From contig DDNP01000018.1 in the NCBI GenBank assembly GCA_002341185.1, forward strand, positions 29,294 to 59,261: a stretch of DNA of 29,968 nucleotides, written 5' to 3'. The position numbers and the translations under genes are program-made. How positions within the stretch are numbered: position 1 is the stretch's first letter; every line of letters begins with the position of its first letter. Positions 8,160-15,172 of this stretch are shown here, piece after piece. The notes under the pieces were generated by a model. That model saw nothing but the letters and a program-made list of their open reading frames with translations. It searched no databases and was not told the DNA's origin. Origin of the DNA: Candidatus Neomicrothrix sp. UBA2517. GTDB lineage: Bacteria > Actinomycetota > Acidimicrobiia > Acidimicrobiales > UBA8592.

Positions 8160-8741
8160 TTACGTTTGTTCAAACTTTTTTTTGCAGACAAGCCAAGCTT
8201 CGTGGCGTTCCGACGCCCTCCAGGCTTCATCGACATGAAGCACCTCCATGTTGGAAAGGCTTTTACTAATCTGAAATATTTCTGAAGGCTCCAATAAGAA
8301 CCGTGCATTTGGATGTTCGTGTCGTTCTAAATTTTTCATAGTTGGTTGAGCAAAAAGGAGTAAACCATTCACATTTAGGTATTCATTCGCTGTCTTTAAA
8401 ATATCTCTGTTCAGGAAAAGGGTTAAGAGAGCAATATCCCATTTTCTTTCTGATGGTAAAAGGTTTTTCTCTATATCCCATTGGATACATTCAATCTCCA
8501 CGTTCTGAGATTGAGCGCTTCTCGATGCTTGATTAAGGGCAACTGAACTGATATCGATGACTGATGTTGTGTAACCCCTTTTAGCGAACCACAGAGCATT
8601 CCTGCCGTTTCCCCCTGCTATGTCTATGCAGGTTCCGTGCCTGGGAAGGTATTGTTCAAATTCTTCGAGGAATTCGGAAGGGGGATTAAGGATTGGATTG
8701 TCGCTATAACGCTTATCCCATAAACCTTCGGAATCTTTCAT
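8160..8741 (-). CDS. Class I SAM-dependent methyltransferase (TehB-like)
   Basis: A 193-residue protein with a Rossmann-type methyltransferase core. Motif I 'CIDIAGGNGRNALWFA' (38-53) binds S-adenosylmethionine, and D63 in 'TSVIDISSVAL' is the acidic residue at the end of strand 2. The N-terminal 'WDKRYSDNP' resembles that of TehB and small thiopurine-methyltransferase-like enzymes. The acceptor is unknown. Its ATG overlaps the P450 stop by 4 bp (ATGA), so the two proteins are probably made together; this suggests, but does not show, that they act on the same molecule. Confidence 0.85.
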   Translation of the reverse strand: MKDSEGLWDKRYSDNPILNPPSEFLEEFEQYLPRHGTCIDIAGGNGRNALWFAKRGYTTSVIDISSVALNQASRSAQSQNVEIECIQWDIEKNLLPSERKWDIALLTLFLNRDILKTANEYLNVNGLLLFAQPTMKNLERHEHPNARFLLEPSEIFQISKSLSNMEVLHVDEAWRASERHEAWLVCKKKFEQT

Positions 8742-10006
8742 CGACTTGTTACTCTGACTGGAACAGCTTCATAACCACGTAAGGTAAGCCTTCCCCGTTG
8801 TATCAGATCTCCGGCCTGTTCAATGCTTTTAAATCGCCTGATCAAACCAGAGAACATTTCTTGCCCTTCAGTGCGAGCAAGATTAGCTCCTAAACAGTAG
8901 TGAATACCTGATGCAAAACTCAATGGCTGGCCTTCATTTCGCTGTATCTGAAAATCATCAGGATTTGTGAATCTTGCCGGGTCACGATTAGCTGCTCCGA
9001 TAAGAGTCACGATCTGACTTCCTTTAGGTAATGTAAGGCTCGGGATCTCAGCATCTTCTAATGCCGTTCGACCATCTAATTGCACGGGGCTGTCCCAGCG
9101 CAGCATTTCTTCAACTGCAGACTCAACATATTCCGCATTGTTCCATAACAGATCCATTTGATCCGGATGTGAGAAAAGAGCCCCCAATCCATTTCCGATA
9201 AGGTTTTGGGTTGTTTCCATTCCTGCGGCGAACAAAAGAATCACTGTACTTATCACCTCTGCTTCAGAGATACGGTCACCGCTTTCTTCTACCGCAATCA
9301 GGGCTGACATGAGGTCATCTCCCGGAATTGATTTTCGTTCCTCTAATAATGCTGCGAAGTACTCTCCCATTTCTGTGAAAGCGGCTGTTGAAGCTTTAAG
9401 TTCCTCCAACGTGGGAGCTGCTTCAAGAGAGGCAACACCTGCGGTTACTAGGGGTCTGAAGTATTCCCAGTCAGAGCGTGGCACACCGACTAGCTCTCCT
9501 ATGACATTAACTGGAAGAAATCCCAATATCTCCATGGCATCTCCCTCCCCAATTTCAGCAAGGTTATCAAGGCAGTCTTCAGTGAGCTCTTGGATGCTTG
9601 CTCGCATTGATTCGACGCGTTTTGGCGTGAATGCTCTGCTAACCAAACCTCTTAGACGTGTATGGTCAGGTGGGTTTAGGAAAAGCATTGAGGGGGAAGA
9701 GTCCCCTCTATTTGCACTTATTTCTTTTCTATATGCGCGTACTTCTTCAGATTCTTCTCTAGGCAATGCAGTGCCACCTGGTCCATCGCGGTCATCTTTC
9801 CCGAGTCGATTATCGCGAAACACCATCCTGCAGTCCTCATATCGCGAGAGGAAGATTGCTCCTGATGAGCTTCTAAAGATCGGTGATTCCTCTCGAAGCC
9901 GTTTATACCAAATAGCGGGGTTAGCTATTCCTTCATCAGTTAGGAAGAGATTTAAAAGGTATTCGTCACCTTTACTCATTTCATTATTTGAATTGTTTTG
10001 CGTCAT
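8738..10006 (-). CDS. Cytochrome P450 (bacterial soluble class)
   Basis: A 422-residue soluble P450 that would insert one oxygen atom into a hydrophobic substrate with help from a ferredoxin and reductase not encoded here. The I-helix motif 'AAGMETT' is at 260-266; the usual AGxET/DT threonine is present and the acid is E264. The ExxR pair is E300/R303, and the heme-binding loop 'FASGIHYCLG' (364-373) has C371 as thiolate ligand. The loop carries A and S where FGxG is common. The substrate cannot be inferred. I chose the ATG at 10006 (AAGG 5 bp before it) over a GTG at 10030 that abuts the palindrome at 10031-10044. It is divergent from the PopT-type operon and coupled to the methyltransferase. 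Confidence 0.92.
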   Translation of the reverse strand: MTQNNSNNEMSKGDEYLLNLFLTDEGIANPAIWYKRLREESPIFRSSSGAIFLSRYEDCRMVFRDNRLGKDDRDGPGGTALPREESEEVRAYRKEISANRGDSSPSMLFLNPPDHTRLRGLVSRAFTPKRVESMRASIQELTEDCLDNLAEIGEGDAMEILGFLPVNVIGELVGVPRSDWEYFRPLVTAGVASLEAAPTLEELKASTAAFTEMGEYFAALLEERKSIPGDDLMSALIAVEESGDRISEAEVISTVILLFAAGMETTQNLIGNGLGALFSHPDQMDLLWNNAEYVESAVEEMLRWDSPVQLDGRTALEDAEIPSLTLPKGSQIVTLIGAANRDPARFTNPDDFQIQRNEGQPLSFASGIHYCLGANLARTEGQEMFSGLIRRFKSIEQAGDLIQRGRLTLRGYEAVPVRVTSR

Positions 10007-10030
10007 AGGAACCTTATGTAAGTCTAGCAC

Positions 10031-10044
10031 CTACCAATTGGTAG
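10031..10044. promoter_or_regulatory. Perfect 14-bp palindrome between divergent operons (candidate operator)
   Basis: CTACCAATTGGTAG reads identically on both strands. It lies 24 bp before the P450 ATG and about 70 bp before the PopT-type gene, in the only spacer between two divergent units. Size, symmetry and AT centre resemble operators of TetR-type or similar dimeric repressors. No regulator gene is nearby, so it would be controlled in trans. The site is seen directly; the operator role is inference. Confidence 0.5.
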
Positions 10045-10054
10045 ATTGTTACTG

Positions 10055-10085
10055 TTGACCCTACTATATCTCTTCAAACTAGAAT
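10055..10085 (+). promoter_or_regulatory. Candidate promoter of the PopT-type operon
   Basis: TTGACC at 10055-10060 and TAGAAT at 10080-10085 (5 of 6 to TATAAT) are separated by 19 bp, longer than the ideal 17. The start would lie near 10092, some 20 bases before the ATG at 10114. Pattern match only. Confidence 0.33.
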
Positions 10086-10113
10086 TCGGTTCTATCATTT
10101 TAAATGAGTGCTA

Positions 10114-11040
10114 ATGAAAATAAAGAAACAACAATTAACAGACATAGCTCAAAATACCTTACGTGGCTGCTTTATGGGTGCAGCTGATGCTGTTCCTGGT
10201 GTCTCGGGTGGAACGATAGCTCTATTATTAGGAATTTATGAGACTCTTATTAAGAGTATTCAAGAATGCACGACTTTCATCGTCTCATTACTACGACTTG
10301 ATATATCGACTGCGAAGAAATCGGTGTCAGCTATTGAATGGCGCTTTCTTTTATCACTTTTATTAGGGATACTTGTTTCCTTTATTTTGCTGGCACAAAT
10401 TATTGAGCATCTCCTTGAGAGGCACCCCACTTCTATAGCTGGGTTGTTTTTCGGTCTTGTTCTGGCATCGATTCTCGTCGCATCTTTCATGGTAGATGGT
10501 TGGACTGTGCCTTATCTTGTCTTGAGTATTGTCATTGGAGTCTTGGTTTTTGCGCTTCTTGGGTTTCGCGCTGGTCCTATTCAGGAACCAAGTTTGTTTA
10601 TATTTTTTGTTTCCGGCGCAATCGCAATCAGCGCAATGATTCTTCCCGGTATATCAGGTTCATTTTTCCTGCTGATGATTGGCATGTACGGTTCGTTAAT
10701 AGAGGCTGTGAATGAACGTTACATAGATAAAATTTTGATCTTTGGTCTCGGCGCGTCCTTATCACTAGGTTTATCCGCACGATTATTGAACTGGATATTA
10801 AGCAATTACCGAAATGGTGTTTTAGCTTTCCTCATTGGCCTAATGGTTGGAAGCCTTCGCGTGATTTGGCCATGGCCCCATGGGGTAGGCGTTATTAGCG
10901 ATGAGGAAAATGAAATTATTGAAGGTTCAGTTCTTGCCTGGCCAGAGTCTTTTGGTTCATTCGTATGGCCATTTGTGTATGGATGCATAGGTTTCGGTAT
11001 TGTAATTCTTGTTTGGAATGTAAGCCGGAGCGATCAATGA
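10114..11040 (+). CDS. DUF368/PopT-type undecaprenyl-phosphate translocase
   Basis: A polytopic membrane protein of 308 residues from the ATG at 10114 (a GTG at 10108 is in frame). The DUF368 signature is clear: 'GAADAVPGVSGGTIALLLGIYE' near 22-43, a second related element 'ILPGISGSFFLLMIGMYG' at 176-193, and 'FLIGLMVGSLRVIWPWP' at 239-255. The paired PGVSGG/PGISGS elements suggest an internal repeat. Members of this family (PopT) return undecaprenyl phosphate, the lipid carrier of cell-wall sugars, across the cytoplasmic membrane. The stop overlaps the lipid kinase start by 4 bp (ATGA). The family call is firm; substrate is taken from the characterised members. Confidence 0.88.
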   Translation: MKIKKQQLTDIAQNTLRGCFMGAADAVPGVSGGTIALLLGIYETLIKSIQECTTFIVSLLRLDISTAKKSVSAIEWRFLLSLLLGILVSFILLAQIIEHLLERHPTSIAGLFFGLVLASILVASFMVDGWTVPYLVLSIVIGVLVFALLGFRAGPIQEPSLFIFFVSGAIAISAMILPGISGSFFLLMIGMYGSLIEAVNERYIDKILIFGLGASLSLGLSARLLNWILSNYRNGVLAFLIGLMVGSLRVIWPWPHGVGVISDEENEIIEGSVLAWPESFGSFVWPFVYGCIGFGIVILVWNVSRSDQ

Positions 11041-11921
11041 TTTACCTATTGATCAATCAATTAGCGAGGCGAGGAAAGGGAGCAAAATCTGCAAGCAAAA
11101 TTTTTCATTATTTAGAAAAGTTAGATGTTAGTTATTCGCTAGTTCCAGGAGAAACTCTTGCTGAAGTCAAAAATAACTTGCAATCTCTTGTGGATCAAAA
11201 GGTCGAAAGAATCATTGTGGCCGGAGGTGATGGCATCATTCACCACGCCATCCAATCAGTTGCGACGACAGAGACGATTTTGGGAGTTATCCCTATAGGA
11301 ACAGGCAATGACTTTTGTAGAGCTTTAAATATCCCAGCAGATATTGAAAAAGCAGTTGCATTATCGTTGAAAGCATCTAAACCTATTGATTTGCTGAAAG
11401 TGAATAGCCGATGGGTTGCATCTGTGATGACTTTTGGTTTTTCAAGCGATGTTAATTCTCGTGCCGAAAAGATGCGATGGCCTACTGGTCCTAGTCGGTA
11501 CACAGTGGCAACATTGGCATCACTTCGTGCACTGAGCAGCAACTATGTTCAATTTACTGTTGATGATGTGCAACATGAAAGGGATGTATCTCTTTGGAAT
11601 ATTGCTAATACCAGTGATTTTGGTGGTGGTATGAATATTTCACCTTCTGCAAACCCATTTGATGGGGTTGCTAACTTAACATTGGTTTCAAAAGTGAGCA
11701 GATTTGAATTACTACGTTTCTTTAGGAGGGTATTCAGTGGCACGCATATGAGTCATCCAAAGGTAGATGGCTTACAAGGGAAAAGGGTTGTGGTTACTAC
11801 TAAGGGTTTAGGTTTGTGGGCGGATGGAGAATTTATTGGAGAATCACCTGCGACTATAGATTTGGTACCAGGCGCCATACAACTGGCTGGATGTCCAGAT
11901 AATCTTAAATATGGGATTTGA
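11037..11921 (+). CDS. Diacylglycerol kinase family lipid kinase
   Basis: A 294-residue lipid kinase of the DagK/YegS/BmrU family, which phosphorylates diacylglycerol or related lipids with ATP. The nucleotide loop 'VAGGDGIIHHAI' has GGDG at 63-66, and 'PIGTGNDFCRAL' has GTGND at 88-92. The C-terminal 'LWADGEF' fits the metal-site region of the family. The usual N-terminal NPxSG element appears as 'NQLARRGKG' (7-15), somewhat altered. I chose the ATG at 11037 because it overlaps the upstream stop by 4 bp and family similarity begins there; the frame stays open further upstream inside the translocase gene. The stop lies inside the next gene (11-bp overlap). Confidence 0.9.
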   Translation: MIYLLINQLARRGKGAKSASKIFHYLEKLDVSYSLVPGETLAEVKNNLQSLVDQKVERIIVAGGDGIIHHAIQSVATTETILGVIPIGTGNDFCRALNIPADIEKAVALSLKASKPIDLLKVNSRWVASVMTFGFSSDVNSRAEKMRWPTGPSRYTVATLASLRALSSNYVQFTVDDVQHERDVSLWNIANTSDFGGGMNISPSANPFDGVANLTLVSKVSRFELLRFFRRVFSGTHMSHPKVDGLQGKRVVVTTKGLGLWADGEFIGESPATIDLVPGAIQLAGCPDNLKYGI

Positions 11922-12243
11922 TGAAGTTCAGTGGGTTTCTGAATTACAAAAGAACCTTTCATCATATGCTTCGCCAAATATTGAGAAAGAGCTAATCGTC
12001 CAGTATGAGGTAATAGATACGAACGGAAATGTTGAAAGCTTTCACTGTACGTTAAGCAAAACTGCTGAAGCGTCTAGTGGATCTGCAGAGTCTCCAGATA
12101 TTATTTTTACTTTAGATAAGGGAATTGCTATTTCTATTCATAAAGGCGAATTAACAACAGAAGAAGCATTTCTCAAGGGGCTACTTCGTATGAGTGGTGA
12201 CGTTGAACGCCTAGTTGAGGCTTTCCCGAGCTTCACTCAATAA
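11911..12243 (+). CDS. SCP2 sterol-carrier-like lipid-binding protein
   Basis: A small soluble protein of 110 residues that follows the SCP2 pattern: a strand with 'VQYEVIDTNGNVESFHCTLS', then 'SPDIIFTLDKGIAISIHKGELTTEEAFLKGLLRMSGD' ending in the conserved G-x-x-x-x-x-G-D element. SCP2 domains carry acyl chains or sterol-like lipids in a hydrophobic tunnel. It overlaps the lipid kinase stop by 11 bp, so it is translated from the same message. Its setting suggests carrying a lipid to or from the kinase or translocase, which is inference. The stop is 6 bp from the convergent mdh stop. Confidence 0.72.
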   Translation: MGFDEVQWVSELQKNLSSYASPNIEKELIVQYEVIDTNGNVESFHCTLSKTAEASSGSAESPDIIFTLDKGIAISIHKGELTTEEAFLKGLLRMSGDVERLVEAFPSFTQ

Positions 12244-12249
12244 TTATTT

Positions 12250-13239
12250 CTAAATCAGTCCTAAACTTGCGACAGTATCTCGTTCTGTAACAAGTTCATT
12301 AGCTGACGCGTTAATTCTTTCGCGGCTAAAGTCATCTATGTTTAAGCCCTGAACGATCTCGTAGTCTCCATCGTTGCATGTAACTGGGAAGGAAGAAATA
12401 ATTCCTTCTGGAATCCCATAGCTTCCATCGGATGGGATCGCCATAGATACCCAATCACCCTCAGGTGTTCCAAGTGTCCAATCCCGCATATGATCGATTG
12501 CTGCATTAGCAGCAGAGGCAGCAGATGAAGCTCCCCGTGCTTTAATTATTGCGGCGCCTCGTTGTTGCACTGCTGGGATGAACTCATTTTCAAGCCATTG
12601 TTGATCATTAATTGTTCCAGCTACTGATTCACCATTGACTTGACAATTAAAGAGGTCAGGATATTGGGTTGCTGAATGATTACCCCAAATCGTCATTTTT
12701 TTGACTTGGTCAACTTGCACACCCAACTTTGAGGCAACTTGAGTTTGAGCACGATTATGATCTAGTCGAGTCATGGCCGTAAATTGTCGTGGGTTGATTC
12801 CAGTTGCAGCTGATTGTGCTATTAGTGCATTTGTGTTTGCTGGGTTTCCAACGACGAGTACTTTAATATTTTCGTTTGCATTATCCGCAATTGCGTTACC
12901 CTGAGGACCGAAAATTCCCCCATTAGCTTCTAAGAGATCTGCACGTTCCATCCCATCTTTTCGAGGCATTGCTCCGACAAGCAGACCATAATTACTCTCT
13001 GTGAATGCGACGTTAGCGTCATCAGTTTTAATAACGTCATGCAGTAAAGGAAAAGCGCAGTCATCTAATTCCATGTGGACACCATCAAGTGCCCCTAGTG
13101 CTGGAGTGATTTCCAACAAGCGAAGCACCACCGGCTGGTCAGCTCCTAGCATTTGCCCGCTTGCGATTCTGAAAAGTAGCGCATATCCAATTTGTCCTGC
13201 TGCGCCAGTGACTGTTACGTGTATGGGTGTTTTGCTCAT
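12250..13239 (-). CDS. mdh: Malate dehydrogenase
   Basis: A 329-residue NAD-dependent malate dehydrogenase of the longer type found in actinobacteria and eukaryotic cytosol. The dinucleotide loop GAAGQIGY is at 12-19. Substrate arginines are R93 and R99 in 'MPRKDGMER' and R163 in 'LDHNRA'; D160 and H188 ('WGNHSATQYPD') form the catalytic pair. It converts malate and oxaloacetate in the TCA cycle. AGAGG lies 6 bp before the ATG. It is the last minus-strand gene of the central block, 79 bp after the ABC exporter genes; that gap contains a 5-bp hairpin at 13297-13312. Confidence 0.96.
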   Translation of the reverse strand: MSKTPIHVTVTGAAGQIGYALLFRIASGQMLGADQPVVLRLLEITPALGALDGVHMELDDCAFPLLHDVIKTDDANVAFTESNYGLLVGAMPRKDGMERADLLEANGGIFGPQGNAIADNANENIKVLVVGNPANTNALIAQSAATGINPRQFTAMTRLDHNRAQTQVASKLGVQVDQVKKMTIWGNHSATQYPDLFNCQVNGESVAGTINDQQWLENEFIPAVQQRGAAIIKARGASSAASAANAAIDHMRDWTLGTPEGDWVSMAIPSDGSYGIPEGIISSFPVTCNDGDYEIVQGLNIDDFSRERINASANELVTERDTVASLGLI

Positions 13240-13296
13240 ATCAACCTCTTTAAGTTCACCAAGAGATTAGCTAAAACTTGATACCTTTTGACTAAT

Positions 13297-13312
13297 CCTC
13301 AAGGACATGAGG
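13297..13312 (-). other. Small inverted repeat between the ABC exporter and mdh
   Basis: CCTCA and TGAGG form a 5-bp stem around a 6-base loop, just after the ABC exporter stop on the minus strand. No T-run follows, so it is a poor intrinsic terminator; it may weaken read-through into mdh or mean nothing. Confidence 0.25.
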
Positions 13313-13318
13313 GAAGAT

Positions 13319-15172
13319 TTATCTAGATGCCTGCGTATTCCCCATCCAAGTATTATGCAAATCAGCGTAAATTCCGTTTTGTATAGAAAGTTCAGAATGT
13401 GAACCAATTTCTACAATTCTCCCTTGGTCGAAGACAAGTACTAGGTCTGCTTTCTCTGCTGTACTGAGGCGATGGGCAACAGATATCGTTGTTCTCCCTT
13501 GAGATAATTGCTCTAATGCACTGACGAGCGCTACTTCTGTTTCTGGATCAACGGCACTAGTCGCTTCATCAAGAATCAGTAGCCCGGGGTTTGCTAATTG
13601 TGCTCTAGCGAGAGCGACAAGTTGTCGCTCACCTACAGAAATTCTTTCACCTCTTGGTCCGGTTTGAGTATGTATCCCTTCGGGAAGTTTCTGTAGCCAA
13701 CCTAGAAGACCTAAAGAATGAAACGCTTGTTTGATCTCATCTTCAGTTGCATTTGGTTTTCCAAATGCAACATTTTCTCTGATTGATTGATTAAAAAGGA
13801 ATCCGTCTTGCGGAACCATTTGAATAGAAGCATGCCGTGATCGAGCATCTATTTCATATAGCGGAACCCCATTCATAAGTATCTGGCCATTAATTGGGTC
13901 AGCTATCCGGGCCAGTAGTTTGACAAATGTTGTTTTCCCTGACCCTGTTTCACCGACAACTGCAACGTTCGATCCCGCTGGTATTCGAATATTTATATCC
14001 TTAAGCACTTGACTTCCAGTACGGTACGAAAAATTGACATTTTGGACTTCGATTTCTACAGCACCAGATCCTAGGTGTTGCCCATTGCCAGGTTCTGTAA
14101 CTTCTATAGGGACATCGAGGACTGAAAGTATTTTCCACCACCCTGCTAATGCTGTTTGTGTTTGGTCAAGTACTTCACCTAGCTCCCATATCGGTGCCAC
14201 GAGAATTGTAGTAAGAAAGACGAAGGCGATCATTTCTCCCGAGGTGAGTCCCATGTCTGGCCCTAAATACGAGCCTGCGACTATGACCCCAGCAATAGAT
14301 AGCGCACTAAATGTGTCCATCACCGGTGCTAATAAAGCGAAGAATTTGTGTGCCTTAATTTGTCGTTTGTATTGATTCTGATTGGCGCTTTCCAATTTTG
14401 CCCTTATCGATTTTTGATATCCATATGAGCGTATTACCGGAGCTGCTGTGATTGCTTCAGAGGCTTGACCTAGTGTTTCTGATACAGCTTCTCTGACTTC
14501 TCTATATTTAATGAATTGTTGTTGTTGGATTGCTTTAAGGATTGGAATAAGTGGAAGATATATTGCAATGACGATCAGCGTAAGTTGCCAACTATAAATA
14601 GCCATAACTGTTAAGGTCCCCAAAATTATTACAGAATCGACTATCCAAGCGATCGCACCCCATTGCGCGAATTGTGAAAGCGTCTCTATGTCGCTTGTGA
14701 CTCTTGCAGTTAGGATTCCTTTTCTAGCTTCTTGGTGATCGGCAAGACTAAGTTTGTGTAGGTGCCTAAAGACGCGAACTCTGAGTTCAAGAATTGTTGT
14801 CTCTGCAACTCTGACTAAGCGGTTGTATGTAGCGCGTTGCGCAAATATTACAAATGAGACGATCATCAGAGCAATAGCGCATGAAGTGTAAATGAAATCT
14901 GTACGAAGACCTGCTTGCCCGCGAAGACCTTGATCTAGAATTTGTTGGATTAAGACTGGAATTGCCAAAGACCCTGCTGCCACTATTAAGGCCATAAGAA
15001 CGGTAAGCCCAGCTCCAGTTCGTAATTCTGGGCTTACTTGCAATCCACGTTTAAGAACAACCATGGCTCCAGTTTTTTGGCCGTCTTCGTTCTCGCTCAA
15101 CGTGGGAGGTTCGGTAGTTTTTGATGCAACTTCGCCTCTAGTATTTCTGCGTAATTGGCGTGTTTGATTCAT
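13319..15172 (-). CDS. ABC exporter half-transporter with degenerate signature motif (partner B)
   Basis: A 617-residue half-transporter with six predicted membrane helices (about 55-345) fused to an ATPase domain (about 370-610). Walker A GETGSGKTT is at 407-415, the Q-loop glutamine is Q455, Walker B 'LLILDE' at 531-536 has catalytic E536, and the switch histidine is H567. The ABC signature reads ISVGE (511-515) in place of LSGGQ. It starts by 4-bp overlap with the partner gene, whose defects are complementary (intact LSGGQ, D for catalytic E). The two should form a heterodimeric exporter with one working and one degenerate ATP site, like TM287/288, LmrCD or Rv1273c/1272c. Cargo is unknown; drugs, lipids or peptides are possible. 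Confidence 0.92.
   Translation of the reverse strand: MNQTRQLRRNTRGEVASKTTEPPTLSENEDGQKTGAMVVLKRGLQVSPELRTGAGLTVLMALIVAAGSLAIPVLIQQILDQGLRGQAGLRTDFIYTSCAIALMIVSFVIFAQRATYNRLVRVAETTILELRVRVFRHLHKLSLADHQEARKGILTARVTSDIETLSQFAQWGAIAWIVDSVIILGTLTVMAIYSWQLTLIVIAIYLPLIPILKAIQQQQFIKYREVREAVSETLGQASEAITAAPVIRSYGYQKSIRAKLESANQNQYKRQIKAHKFFALLAPVMDTFSALSIAGVIVAGSYLGPDMGLTSGEMIAFVFLTTILVAPIWELGEVLDQTQTALAGWWKILSVLDVPIEVTEPGNGQHLGSGAVEIEVQNVNFSYRTGSQVLKDINIRIPAGSNVAVVGETGSGKTTFVKLLARIADPINGQILMNGVPLYEIDARSRHASIQMVPQDGFLFNQSIRENVAFGKPNATEDEIKQAFHSLGLLGWLQKLPEGIHTQTGPRGERISVGERQLVALARAQLANPGLLILDEATSAVDPETEVALVSALEQLSQGRTTISVAHRLSTAEKADLVLVFDQGRIVEIGSHSELSIQNGIYADLHNTWMGNTQASR

Noticed and set aside
9309..10058. 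Long plus-strand frame (249 codons) antisense to the P450 gene
   Set aside because: Serine/arginine-rich composition without motifs, no ribosome site, and it lies fully across a gene with all P450 motifs intact.
10965..11036. Extended N-terminus for the lipid kinase
   Set aside because: The extra residues come from reading inside the translocase gene in another frame; family similarity and the ATGA overlap both place the start at 11037.
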